From Actinomycetospora chibensis (GTDB lineage: Bacteria; Actinomycetota; Actinomycetes; Mycobacteriales; Pseudonocardiaceae): a stretch of DNA of 64,000 bases. The position numbers and the translations under genes were made by a program. This document shows positions 31,644 to 39,667 of the stretch, one piece after another. Location: the NCBI RefSeq assembly GCF_028737215.1, contig NZ_JAQZAM010000005.1:62001-126000 (forward strand). Direction: 5' to 3'. The notes under the pieces were generated by a model, which saw only the letters and a list, made by a program, of their open reading frames with translations, had not been told where the DNA came from and searched no databases. How positions within the stretch are numbered: the stretch's first letter is position 1; every line of letters starts with the position of its first letter.

Positions 31644-33116
31644 GTGAGCGAGCTCGAGCAGCTGTCCATGCTGGTCGGCGGGAAGCCGACCGGCGCGATC
31701 TCCGGGGCGACCTTCGAGTCCCAGAACCCCTACACCGGGCAGTCCTGGGCGCGGATTCCCGACGGCGGCACCGAGGACGTCGACGCCGCCGTCAACGCCG
31801 CCCGCGCGGCCCTCGACGGCGAGTGGGGGCAGATGACCGGGTTCGCCCGCGCCGCCTGCCTGCGCCGCCTCGCCGACCTGATCACCGCCAACGCCGAGCG
31901 CCTCGCCCGCCTCGAGGTCAACGACTCGGGCAAGCTCTACCGCGAGATGCTGGGCCAGCTCAACGGCCTCGGCGGCTGGTACCACTACTACGCGGGGCTC
32001 GCGGACAAGATCGAGGGCCAGCAGATCCCGTCGCCGAACCCGAACTACCTCGTCTACACCCGCCGCGAGCCGGTCGGCGTCGTCGCCGCGATCACGCCCT
32101 GGAACTCCCCGCTGCTGCTGATGAGCTGGAAGGTCGCGCCGGCGCTGGCCGCCGGGTGCACCGTGGTGATCAAGCCGTCGGAGCACGCGCCCGGGTCGAC
32201 GCTCGGGTTCGCCGAGCTGATCGCGCAGGCGGGCATCCCCGACGGCGTCGTCAACGTCGTCACCGCGAACTCCGGCGAGGTCGGGGCACACCTGGCGAAG
32301 CACCCGGGTGTCGACAAGGTCGCGTTCACCGGATCCACCGCGACGGGCCGCAAGGTCGCCGCGGCCGCCGCGGAGAACCTCAACCCCGCGACGCTCGAGC
32401 TCGGCGGGAAGTCCCCGCAGGTCGTGTTCCCCGACGCCGACCTGCAGGCGGCCGCGAACGGCCTGGTGGCCGGGGTGTTCGCCGCGACCGGGCAGACGTG
32501 CATGGCCGGGTCCCGGCTGATCGTGCACGCCGACGTCCACGACGAGCTCGTGCGCCTGGTCGCCGAGCGCGCGTCGCAGATCAAGCTCGGCGACCCGTTC
32601 GCGGAGGACACCGAGATGGGTCCGGTGGCCAACGGGATGCAGTACGAGAAGGTCGTCGGCTACCTGCGGACCGCCCGCGACGAGGGCGCCACGATCGCCT
32701 ACGGCGGCGACCCCGACGAGGAGCTCGGCGGCTACTTCGTCCAACCCACCGTGCTCTCGGTGAAGCCGACCGACACGGTGTTCCGCGAGGAGGTCTTCGG
32801 GCCGGTGCTCGCGGCCACGACGTTCACCGACGAGGACGAGGCGGTGAAGCTCGCCAACGACACCCCGTACGGGCTCGCCGGCGCGGTGTGGACCAAGGAC
32901 GTCCACCGTGCCCACCGCATGGCCGCGCGGATCAAGGCCGGCACGGTGTGGATCAACGCCTACCGCGTCGTCGCCCCCAGCGTGCCCTTCGGCGGGTTCA
33001 AGGCCTCGGGGATCGGGCGCGAGAACGGCGTCCACGGCATCGACGCCTACCTGGAGAACAAGTCCGTGTGGGTCGAGCTCACCGGCGGCACCCGCGACCC
33101 GTTCACGCTGGGCTGA
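31644..33116 (+). CDS. NAD(P)-dependent aldehyde dehydrogenase
   Basis: A 490-residue ALDH-superfamily enzyme starting at GTG 31644 with GGAGCAG upstream. Landmarks: TPWNSPLLLMSWKVAPALAAG (N153), KPSE (K177), FTGSTATGR, the general base E252 in LELGGKSPQ, and the nucleophile C286 in GQTCMAGSR, then EEVFGPVLA and VPFGGFKASGIGRENG. It oxidises an aldehyde to the acid in the cytoplasm. It ends the three-gene run begun by the MetE-like protein, just before the palindrome at 33121. The substrate cannot be read from sequence. Confidence 0.93.
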   Translation: MSELEQLSMLVGGKPTGAISGATFESQNPYTGQSWARIPDGGTEDVDAAVNAARAALDGEWGQMTGFARAACLRRLADLITANAERLARLEVNDSGKLYREMLGQLNGLGGWYHYYAGLADKIEGQQIPSPNPNYLVYTRREPVGVVAAITPWNSPLLLMSWKVAPALAAGCTVVIKPSEHAPGSTLGFAELIAQAGIPDGVVNVVTANSGEVGAHLAKHPGVDKVAFTGSTATGRKVAAAAAENLNPATLELGGKSPQVVFPDADLQAAANGLVAGVFAATGQTCMAGSRLIVHADVHDELVRLVAERASQIKLGDPFAEDTEMGPVANGMQYEKVVGYLRTARDEGATIAYGGDPDEELGGYFVQPTVLSVKPTDTVFREEVFGPVLAATTFTDEDEAVKLANDTPYGLAGAVWTKDVHRAHRMAARIKAGTVWINAYRVVAPSVPFGGFKASGIGRENGVHGIDAYLENKSVWVELTGGTRDPFTLG

Positions 33117-33120
33117 CCGT

Positions 33121-33169
33121 CCTCCGTGCGTGATCTTCTCAGGGATCGCTGGAAGATCACGCACGGAGG
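33121..33169. terminator. Perfect 18-bp inverted repeat between convergent genes
   Basis: Arms at 33121-33138 and 33152-33169 are fully complementary, with a 13-base loop. They contain the same GTGCGTGATCTTC / GAAGATCACGCAC core as the lutC hairpin. It lies in the 54-bp gap between the convergent ALDH and ro-protein genes and can serve both directions. Confidence 0.7.
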
Positions 33170-33170
33170 G

Positions 33171-34763
33171 TCAGCCCAGGTCGCCCCGGGAGAAGTCGGC
33201 GATGAGGCCCGGCGCCGCCGCGTCGAACCCGGCGACGTCGAGCATCCCGCCGTCGGCGGGGTCGGCGATCGACACGTCGGTGGCGGTCATGCCGACCACG
33301 ACGAGCCGCGCGTCGGTCCCCCACCGCTCCCGGTACCGCACGAGCGCCTGGTGCGGGTGGATCGCGCCCGCCCAGGTCTCGTTGTCGGTGAGCACGACGA
33401 ACGTGTCGAACGCCCGCCCGGTCTCGCGCGCCCACTCCATCGGCAGCGCGCAGTCGGTGCTGCCGAAGGGCAGGCGGGACACGGCCGCGATCGCGTCGTC
33501 GAGCCGCTGGCGCGGGCTGATCGCGAGCTCGGTCAGCGCCGGCGCCCAGCCGCCGTCGGCCGAGGTGAAGCCGACGCAGGTGACGTCACGCTCGGTGCTC
33601 ATCGTGACCAGCGCGAGCGCCGCCGACGCCTCCCGCGGCGACAGCGGGAGCCCGGACACCGACCCGACCTTCATCGACCCCGAGACGTCCACCGCGAGCA
33701 GCGTCCGCCTCCCCGACGGCACGACCGTCTCGAACGCCGCGTAGAAGGCGGCGTCGAGGGCGTCGACGATCTCCCGGATCGGCTCCCAGGTCCCGCCCGC
33801 CCCGCTCCCGGACGCGTAGGTCCGCAGCGCGACCAGCACCGACACGGGGTGCACACGCCCCCGGCGCAGGCGGGCCGGGTCGGCGAGCTGCGCGGCCACG
33901 GACCGGCGCGTGTCGCCGGCCAGCACCCCGAGACGGGTCAGCCGCGGCAGCTGGCGCATCAGGGCGGTCGGGGGCAGCCCGTTCGCGAGCAGGGCCCGCC
34001 AGACGTCGGGCTCGACGAGTGCGGCGTCCGGGAGCATCTCCCAGGACAGCCGGTGGTCGATGACCAGCCGGGCCCAGGCCGACGCGGTCGTCGCCGCCCG
34101 GGCCGCGAGGTAGCCGCGCACGATCTCCGGGGCGTCCTCGCCGGCCTCGTCGCCCACGATCCACCGGAACAGCGCCCGCCGGTCGGGGTCGGTGACCGCG
34201 GGGTGGGCGAGGCGCAGCAGGTCGCGGTGCGACCAGCCCTCGCGCTGCCGGTACTTGACGGCCTGGAAGGCGACGTCGTCGACGTCGGGCTCGGCGTACC
34301 AGCGCGCGACGGCCCGACGCAGGCCCCGCCCCCACCCGCGGAACTGCTCGACGTAGCGGGCGAAGAGGAACAGGTGGGTGCCGGTGCGGCAGACCGCGGG
34401 CAGCGCGTCCAGCGCGCCGCGTCGGCCGGCCTCGTCACCCAGCGCCGCGGCCGCGGCCAGCGCGAAGATCGCGGGGTTCTGGCGCGGCGCCCGGCCGGCG
34501 GCGGAGATCGCCACGACCTGCTCGACCAGCCACGCGGTCCGGTCCCGCGCGGCGCGCAGGACCACGGACGCGTTCTGCGCGGTCAGCTCGCGGGCGGTGG
34601 CGTAGTAGGTGCCGCCGTCGGTGCCGAGGGTCAGGAAGCGCAGGACCCGGGTGTCGTCGTCGAGGGCGAATCCGAACCCGCCGGCGGCGTTGGGGATCTG
34701 GCGCTCGTCGGCGCGCAGGAGCTGCGACGTGGCGCGCGTCGAGACCGAGGTCAGCGGGTCCAT
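33171..34763 (-). CDS. rsr: Ro60-like TROVE/VWA protein (Rsr)
   Basis: A 530-residue bacterial orthologue of the Ro 60-kDa autoantigen. Residues 1 to about 330 form the TROVE HEAT-repeat ring: QIPNAAGGFGFALDDDTRVLRFL is divided over 22-44, QNPAIFALA at 95-103, and the very conserved KYRQREGWSHRDLLRLAHP at 170-188. Residues about 353-530 are a VWA domain with an intact MIDAS motif DVSGSM (359-364), then STDCALP and VLTDNETWAG. Ro binds Y RNA and misfolded or degrading RNA, often with PNPase. The ATG at 34763 follows GGAGG. A Y-RNA-like gene lies directly upstream on the same strand. Confidence 0.93.
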   Translation of the reverse strand: MDPLTSVSTRATSQLLRADERQIPNAAGGFGFALDDDTRVLRFLTLGTDGGTYYATARELTAQNASVVLRAARDRTAWLVEQVVAISAAGRAPRQNPAIFALAAAAALGDEAGRRGALDALPAVCRTGTHLFLFARYVEQFRGWGRGLRRAVARWYAEPDVDDVAFQAVKYRQREGWSHRDLLRLAHPAVTDPDRRALFRWIVGDEAGEDAPEIVRGYLAARAATTASAWARLVIDHRLSWEMLPDAALVEPDVWRALLANGLPPTALMRQLPRLTRLGVLAGDTRRSVAAQLADPARLRRGRVHPVSVLVALRTYASGSGAGGTWEPIREIVDALDAAFYAAFETVVPSGRRTLLAVDVSGSMKVGSVSGLPLSPREASAALALVTMSTERDVTCVGFTSADGGWAPALTELAISPRQRLDDAIAAVSRLPFGSTDCALPMEWARETGRAFDTFVVLTDNETWAGAIHPHQALVRYRERWGTDARLVVVGMTATDVSIADPADGGMLDVAGFDAAAPGLIADFSRGDLG

Positions 34764-34978
34764 CGGATCGGTCCTCCCTGAAGGGCACACGTCCGGCAGG
34801 TGGGTGGGTGTCGGGAGAGGTAGGGCGGGCGTGCTGTCGACCACCGGAGGAACACCGGAAGGCCGGCCACGCTCCGCGGTCGTACCGGGAACGCCGATCA
34901 CCGACGGTCTGCCGGCCCGCCCTCCCCGGGCGAGCACGTCCTCGAGCGCTGTGGCGCGAGGACGGGCGTGGCGTGGCC
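34764..34978. other. Leader between the Y-RNA-like gene and rsr
   Basis: No credible coding sequence lies here. The stretch contains a strong hairpin at 34937-34964 and a G/C-rich segment with complementary patches (for example GCCGATCACC near 34893). It may be the 5' UTR of rsr or the 3' part of the Y RNA precursor. With the RNA feature that follows it makes a gene-free gap of 382 bp. Confidence 0.5.
34937..34964 (-). ncRNA. Hairpin downstream of the tRNA-like module
   Basis: CGTCCTCG pairs perfectly with CGAGGACG (8 bp), and an inner CGC/GCG pair closes a CACA loop. It starts 15 bp beyond the closing stem of the tRNA mimic on the minus strand. It may be the end of the Y RNA, its terminator or a second stem of the same RNA. 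Confidence 0.45.
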
Positions 34979-35085
34979 GCCGGAGTCGTGGCGCTCCTCC
35001 GGTTGAGCTACGCCGGGACCTCCCGGCGGCGGGATTCGAACCCGCAACCTCCCCATTTCGAGTGGTCACCGACTGAGCCTCCGGC
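34979..35085 (-). ncRNA. YrlA-like Y RNA with circularly permuted tRNA mimic
   Basis: On the minus strand the order is: closing strand GCCGGAG (35085-35079); an arm-like segment with CCACTCGAAATGG; a perfect T-arm GCGGGTTCGAATCCCGC (35045-35029); an acceptor-like hairpin CGCCGGGAGGTCCCGGCG (35028-35011); the dinucleotide TA, as at tRNA positions 8-9; a D-arm GCTCAACCGGAGGAGC (35008-34993); and the complementary closing strand CTCCGGC (34985-34979). A true tRNA has D before T and open acceptor ends; here T precedes D and the acceptor is a closed hairpin, as described for bacterial YrlA RNAs. It lies just upstream of rsr on the same strand, which is the expected neighbour. Exact ends are unknown. 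Confidence 0.72.
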
Positions 35086-35145
35086 CCGACCTCGCAGGGA
35101 CGACGCTAGCCCCGGCCTCCCACGCCGTCGTGCCAATTTCTTCGC

Positions 35146-35619
35146 TCACAGGGGGTCGGCGCACCGTGCGAGCAGCGGGTCCAGGCGGAACGGGACGAGC
35201 TGGCGCATCACCAGCGCCGTCGACGTCCGCTCCACGCCCGGGACGGCCAGGAGGCTGCCGGCGATCGTGTAGAGCGCGTCGGCGTCGCGGGCGACGACCT
35301 GGACGAGCAGGTCGTCGTCCCCGGCGAGCCCGACGACCTCGACCACCTCCGGGATGAGGGCGAGCGCCGTCGTCACCTCCTCGAGGCGGCGCTGGTCGAC
35401 GCGGGTCGTCACGTAGGCGCGCAGCGGGTGGCCGAGGGCGGCGGGGTCGATGCGGCGGCCGAACGCGCCGAGCACACCCCGGCTCTCCAGCCGGGCGAGC
35501 CGGGACTGGACGGTGTTGCGCGCGAGCCCGAGGCGTTCGGCGAGCGCGACGACGGTCGCGCGCGGCTCCTCGCCGAGCGCCTGCAGCAGCCGGGCGTCGA
35601 TCGGGTCGACGGGTTCCAT
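35146..35619 (-). CDS. Lrp/AsnC-family regulator
   Basis: A 157-residue Lrp/AsnC protein: HTH (DPIDARLLQALGEEPRATVVALAERLGLARNTVQSRLARLES is spread over residues 5-46) and a C-terminal RAM ligand domain (AYVTTRVDQRRLEEVTTALALIPEVVEVVGLAGDDDLLVQVVARD). The ATG at 35619 is preferred over GTG 35628 because GGGGAG is then 8 bp upstream. It is divergent from the pyruvate-dehydrogenase-like gene across 127 bp, the arrangement of BkdR-type regulators that control adjacent 2-oxoacid enzymes in response to an amino acid or oxoacid. Confidence 0.92.
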   Translation of the reverse strand: MEPVDPIDARLLQALGEEPRATVVALAERLGLARNTVQSRLARLESRGVLGAFGRRIDPAALGHPLRAYVTTRVDQRRLEEVTTALALIPEVVEVVGLAGDDDLLVQVVARDADALYTIAGSLLAVPGVERTSTALVMRQLVPFRLDPLLARCADPL

Positions 35620-35746
35620 CCTGCTCACTCCCCACCGACGTCGGGCTGCCGACGCGACCATAGTGCTCAGCGGCGTCCGCACCGCTTGCGCACGACACCG
35701 CCATGACGAACGCTTCGGGCGTCAATGTGAGACCCGGAGGCCATCG

Positions 35747-38083
35747 ATGACATCCACGCGTCCCGCCCCCTCACCGCTCACCGGCCAGGAGCCGGAGCGC
35801 GAGGCGCTGCGGGCGGTGGAGGACCGCGTGCTGTGGCTGTCGACGGCGATCGTCGACCACGCCAACCGGGTGCGCCCCAACCCGGGCGGGCTGAAGGTCG
35901 GCGGCCACCAGGCGTCGTCGGCCTCGATCGTCTCGATCATGACGGCGCTGTGGTTCCACACGCTGCGCCCCGAGGACCGGGTGTCGGTCAAACCGCACGC
36001 GTCGCCGGTACTGCACGCGATCAACCACCTGCTCGGCGAGCTCGACGCGTCGTACCTCGAGACGCTGCGCGAGGCCGGCGGGCTGCAGTCCTACCCGTCG
36101 CGATCGAAGGACCCCGACCCCGTCGACTACTCCACCGGTTCGGTCGGCATCGGCGCGACCGCCCCGATCTGGGGCACGATCGCGCGCCGCTACGCCGACG
36201 GGCTCGGGCAGCGCGCCGGGACGGGGCGGCAGTTCTCGCTCGTCGGCGACGCGGAGCTCGACGAGGGCGCGGTCTGGGAGGCCGTGCTCGACCCGATGGT
36301 GCGCGAGCTCGGCGAGGTCTGCTGGATCGTCGACTTCAACCGGCAGAGCCTCGACCGCGTCGTCCCCGACATCTCCGCCACCCGGCTGCACGCGCTGTTC
36401 ACCGCCGCGGGGTGGCAGGTCCTCAGCGTCAAGTACGGGCGGCTGCTCGCCGAGCTCTACGCCAGGCCGGGTGGCGACGCCCTGCGCCGGCGCATCGACG
36501 AGATGACCAACCCGGAGTACCAGCGGCTGCTGCGCTGCACCCCGCTCCAGCTGCGGGAACGCCTCCCCGGCGACGGCCCCGAGGGGGAGGCGATCGCGTC
36601 GCTGCTCAAGGAGGTCACCGACGGCGCGGTGCACGCCGCGATCCGCAACCTCGGCGGTCACGACCTCGGCGCGCTCGCCGACGCCTACGACGCCATCGAC
36701 GACACCCGCCCGACGGTGATCTTCGCGTACACGGTGAAGGGCTACGGGCTCGCGACCCAGGGGCACCCGCAGAACCACTCGTCGCTGCTCACCGAGACCC
36801 AGATGCGGGCGCTGGCGACGGGGCTGGGCACCGACCTCGACGACCCGTGGGCGCCCCTGCCCGCCGGGCCGGCCGCCGATCTCTGCGCGGCGACCGCCAC
36901 CCGCCTGCGCCGGTCCCCCTCGGCCCCGGCGTCGGCGCCGGTGATCCCCGAGGACCTCGACCGCACGCCCACCGGCACCGGCCACACGCAGCAGGCCCTG
37001 GGCCGCGCGCTGCTCGACCTCACCCGCTCCGCGCCCGAGGCCGCCCGCCGGGTGGTGACGGTCAGCCCCGACGTCACGTCGTCGACGAACCTGGGCGGCT
37101 GGCTGAACAAGGTCGGCTCCTGGTCGGCCCACGAGCGCCGCGACTGGTTCGCCGACGACGCCGAGACGATCCTGCACTGGCACGAGCTGCCGAGCGGGCA
37201 GCACATCGAGCTCGGGATCGCCGAGACGAACCTCGTCGGGCTGCTCGGCGAGCTCGGCGCGACGTGGTCGCGCTGGGGCGAGCCGCTGTTGCCGATCGGC
37301 GTGCTCTACGACCCCTTCGTGGCCCGCGCCCTCGAGCCCTGGGCGTTCGGGATGTACGCGGGCGGGCAGTCGATCCTGGTCGGCACGCCGTCGGGGGTGT
37401 CGCTGGCGCCGGAGGGCGGCGCGCACCAGTCGATCACCACGCCCTCCATCGGGCTCGAGCAGCCGGGCTGCGTGGCGTTCGAGCCCGCGTTCGGCGTCGA
37501 GGTCGGCTGGTGCCTGCTCGACGGGCTCGGCCGCCTCGGGCGCGCGGGCGGCTCGTCGACCTACCTGCGCCTGTCGACCGTGCCCGTCGACCAGAGCCTC
37601 GCCGCCGTCCCCACCGACCCCGCGGCCCGCGCCCAGCGCCGTCGCCAGGTCACCGCGGGCGCCTACCTGCTGCGCCGGGCCGCCGGGACACCGACGGTCA
37701 CGATCGCGGTGATGGGCGCGCTCGTGGGCCAGGCCCTCGCGGCCGCCGAGCGTCTCGAGGACCAGGGCCGGCCGACCGACGTCGTCGTGGTCACGAGCCC
37801 CGACCGGCTCTTCCGCGCTCTGCGGGCCCGCGACGCAGCCACCGGGGCGCACGCCGAGGCGCCGACCTGGATCCTCGACGCCGCGTTCCCCGCCGACCGC
37901 GCCGCGCGCCTGATCACCGTCCTCGACGGCCACCCGCACACCCTGGCGTTCCTGGCGTCGGTGCACGGGGTCCGCGCCTCGCACCTCGGCGTCACCGACT
38001 TCGGCCGCTCCTCGGGCCTCGCCGACGCCTGGGCGCACCACCACCTCGACACCGACGCGATCGTGGCGGCGGCCCTCGCCTGA
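35747..38083 (+). CDS. Transketolase / pyruvate dehydrogenase E1-like ThDP enzyme
   Basis: A 778-residue single-chain ThDP enzyme resembling homodimeric PDH E1 (AceE) and transketolases. The ThDP/Mg motif is GDAELDEGAVWEAVLDPMVRELGEVCWIVDFNRQ (residues 167-200, GD...N). GGHQASSASIVSIMTALWF is the N-terminal substrate region, and HIELGIAETNLVGLLGELG supplies the catalytic Glu. It is about 100 residues shorter than AceE, and no E2/E3 gene is nearby. It converts a 2-oxoacid or ketose substrate; divergence from an Lrp regulator favours a 2-oxoacid. The ATG at 35747 has CGGAGG upstream. Confidence 0.8.
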   Translation: MTSTRPAPSPLTGQEPEREALRAVEDRVLWLSTAIVDHANRVRPNPGGLKVGGHQASSASIVSIMTALWFHTLRPEDRVSVKPHASPVLHAINHLLGELDASYLETLREAGGLQSYPSRSKDPDPVDYSTGSVGIGATAPIWGTIARRYADGLGQRAGTGRQFSLVGDAELDEGAVWEAVLDPMVRELGEVCWIVDFNRQSLDRVVPDISATRLHALFTAAGWQVLSVKYGRLLAELYARPGGDALRRRIDEMTNPEYQRLLRCTPLQLRERLPGDGPEGEAIASLLKEVTDGAVHAAIRNLGGHDLGALADAYDAIDDTRPTVIFAYTVKGYGLATQGHPQNHSSLLTETQMRALATGLGTDLDDPWAPLPAGPAADLCAATATRLRRSPSAPASAPVIPEDLDRTPTGTGHTQQALGRALLDLTRSAPEAARRVVTVSPDVTSSTNLGGWLNKVGSWSAHERRDWFADDAETILHWHELPSGQHIELGIAETNLVGLLGELGATWSRWGEPLLPIGVLYDPFVARALEPWAFGMYAGGQSILVGTPSGVSLAPEGGAHQSITTPSIGLEQPGCVAFEPAFGVEVGWCLLDGLGRLGRAGGSSTYLRLSTVPVDQSLAAVPTDPAARAQRRRQVTAGAYLLRRAAGTPTVTIAVMGALVGQALAAAERLEDQGRPTDVVVVTSPDRLFRALRARDAATGAHAEAPTWILDAAFPADRAARLITVLDGHPHTLAFLASVHGVRASHLGVTDFGRSSGLADAWAHHHLDTDAIVAAALA

Positions 38084-38089
38084 CCCCGT

Positions 38090-38152
38090 GTGCAAGCCCT
38101 GCGTCCACGCTTGCACTCAACGCCAGAAAAGCCGCTTCGATCATGAGCGGCT
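38090..38152. terminator. Two hairpins after the ThDP-enzyme gene
   Basis: GTGCAAGC (38090-38097) pairs with GCTTGCAC (38109-38116), and AGCCGCT (38130-38136) pairs with AGCGGCT (38146-38152). Both follow the stop at 38083 and precede the next gene by at least 75 bp. They are plausible rho-independent-like stops without U-tracts. Confidence 0.5.
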
Positions 38153-38227
38153 GGGGTGGCGCGCATCGGTCGGACGCCGCAGCGGGTAATCCCCCACTCG
38201 TTCTCCGAGGGCCCGAGGGGAGGCCCC

Positions 38228-39667
38228 GTGCCCGACTGGCTCGCCGCGCCCGACTACGCGACCGCCCGCTGGGTGGTCCAGCACCTCGTCGCGCTCGTCT
38301 ACGTCATCGCGTTCACCGTCGCGCTGGCGCAGTTCCGCCCGCTGATCGGCGAGCGCGGCCTGACCCCGATCCCGCGCTTCCTCGCGCGCACGACCTTCCG
38401 CCGCCACCCGAGCCTGTTCCACCTGCGCTACTCGGACACGCTCTTCCGGGTCGTCGCCGCGGTCGGCCTCGTCCTCGCCCTGGCGGCCCTCGCGGGAGCC
38501 ACCGACGTCCTCCCGCTCGGCGCCGGCATCGCACTGTGGGCCGTCCTCTGGGTGCTCTACCTGTCGATCGTCAACGTCGGCCAGGTCTGGTACGGCTTCG
38601 GCTGGGAGTCGCTGCTGCTCGAGGCCGGCTTCCTCGTGACCTTCCTCGGGCGTGCGGACGTCGCCCCACCCGCCCCGATCCTGTGGCTGCTCGTCTGGCT
38701 GCTGTTCCGCGTCGAGTTCGGGGCCGGCCTGATCAAGCTGCGCGGCGACCGCTGCTGGCGCGACCTCACCTGCCTCGACTACCACCACGAGACCCAGCCG
38801 CTCCCCGGCCCGACGAGCCGGTTCTTCCACCACCTCCCGCGCCCGCTGCACCGCGCGGAGGTCCTCGCCAACCACGTCACCCAGCTCGTCGTGCCGTTCC
38901 TGCTGTTCCTGCCGCAGCCGGTGGCGTCGATCGCCGCCCTGGTCGTCGTCGTCACGCAGGGGTGGCTGGTGAGCAGCGGCAACTTCGCCTGGCTGAACCT
39001 CCTGACGATCACGCTGGCGTTCGCCGCGATCGACGACGCCCGGCTCGGGTGGCTGGTGTCGCTGCCGGAGCCGGGCCCGCTGCCGACGTGGTTCGCCGTC
39101 GTGGTGATCGCCGTGACGGTCCTGATGCTCGCCCTGTCGGTGTGGCCGGTGCTGAACATGGCCAGCGGCCGCCAGCTGATGAACGCCGGCATCACCCCGG
39201 TGCACCTGGGCAACAGCTACGGCGCCTTCGGGTCGGTGACCCGCAAGCGTGAGGAGGTGGTGCTGGAGGGAACGCGCGACCCCTCGGGTGACGACGAGGC
39301 CGAGTGGCGCGAGTACGGGTTCCGCGCCAAGCCCGGCGACCCGTACCGGCGCCCGCCGCAGCTCGCGCCGTACCACCGCCGGCTGGACTGGCTGATGTGG
39401 TTCGCCCCCCTCGCGCCGCGGATGGCGCGCGGCTGGCTCCCGACCCTGCTCGACCGCCTGCTCGAGGCCGACGCACCGACCCTGCGGCTGTTGCGCCACG
39501 ACCCGTTCGACGGCGAGCGACCGGCGTGGGTGCGCGCCCGGCTCTTCCGCTACCGGTTCACGACCCGCGCCGAGCGCCGCGAGACCGGGGCCTGGTGGCA
39601 CCGCGAGCTGCTCGGCGACTACCTGCCCGCGCGCTCGCGGCCGACCTCACGGACGTCCGCCCCGTAG
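38228..39667 (+). CDS. Lipase maturation factor family membrane protein
   Basis: A 479-residue polytopic protein matching the LMF family. It has about six N-terminal membrane segments (LVALVYVIAFTVALAQF, VVAAVGLVLALAALAGA and others). The family signatures are YGFGWESLLLEAGFLVTFLGR, LLFRVEFGAGLIKLRGDRCWRDLTCLDYHHETQPLP (residues about 165-200), YGAFGSVT, EYGFRAKPGDPYRRPPQLAPYHRRLDWLMWF and the tail LFRYRFTT. Eukaryotic LMF1 folds lipases in the ER; the bacterial role is unknown. The GTG at 38228 has GGGGAGG upstream. Its last 49 bases overlap the convergent oxidoreductase gene. Confidence 0.9.
   Translation: MPDWLAAPDYATARWVVQHLVALVYVIAFTVALAQFRPLIGERGLTPIPRFLARTTFRRHPSLFHLRYSDTLFRVVAAVGLVLALAALAGATDVLPLGAGIALWAVLWVLYLSIVNVGQVWYGFGWESLLLEAGFLVTFLGRADVAPPAPILWLLVWLLFRVEFGAGLIKLRGDRCWRDLTCLDYHHETQPLPGPTSRFFHHLPRPLHRAEVLANHVTQLVVPFLLFLPQPVASIAALVVVVTQGWLVSSGNFAWLNLLTITLAFAAIDDARLGWLVSLPEPGPLPTWFAVVVIAVTVLMLALSVWPVLNMASGRQLMNAGITPVHLGNSYGAFGSVTRKREEVVLEGTRDPSGDDEAEWREYGFRAKPGDPYRRPPQLAPYHRRLDWLMWFAPLAPRMARGWLPTLLDRLLEADAPTLRLLRHDPFDGERPAWVRARLFRYRFTTRAERRETGAWWHRELLGDYLPARSRPTSRTSAP

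Noticed and set aside
34981-35100. A standard tRNA gene on the minus strand (T-arm GGTTCGAATCC and a CGA-like anticodon loop upstream)
   Set aside because: The D-arm lies 3' of the T-arm and no 7-bp acceptor pairing closes the tRNA in normal order; a permuted Y-RNA mimic fits better.
35833-39252. A 1139-aa plus-strand reading frame
   Set aside because: It is an out-of-frame shadow of the ThDP enzyme and LMF genes; it is Arg/Pro-rich with no domain.
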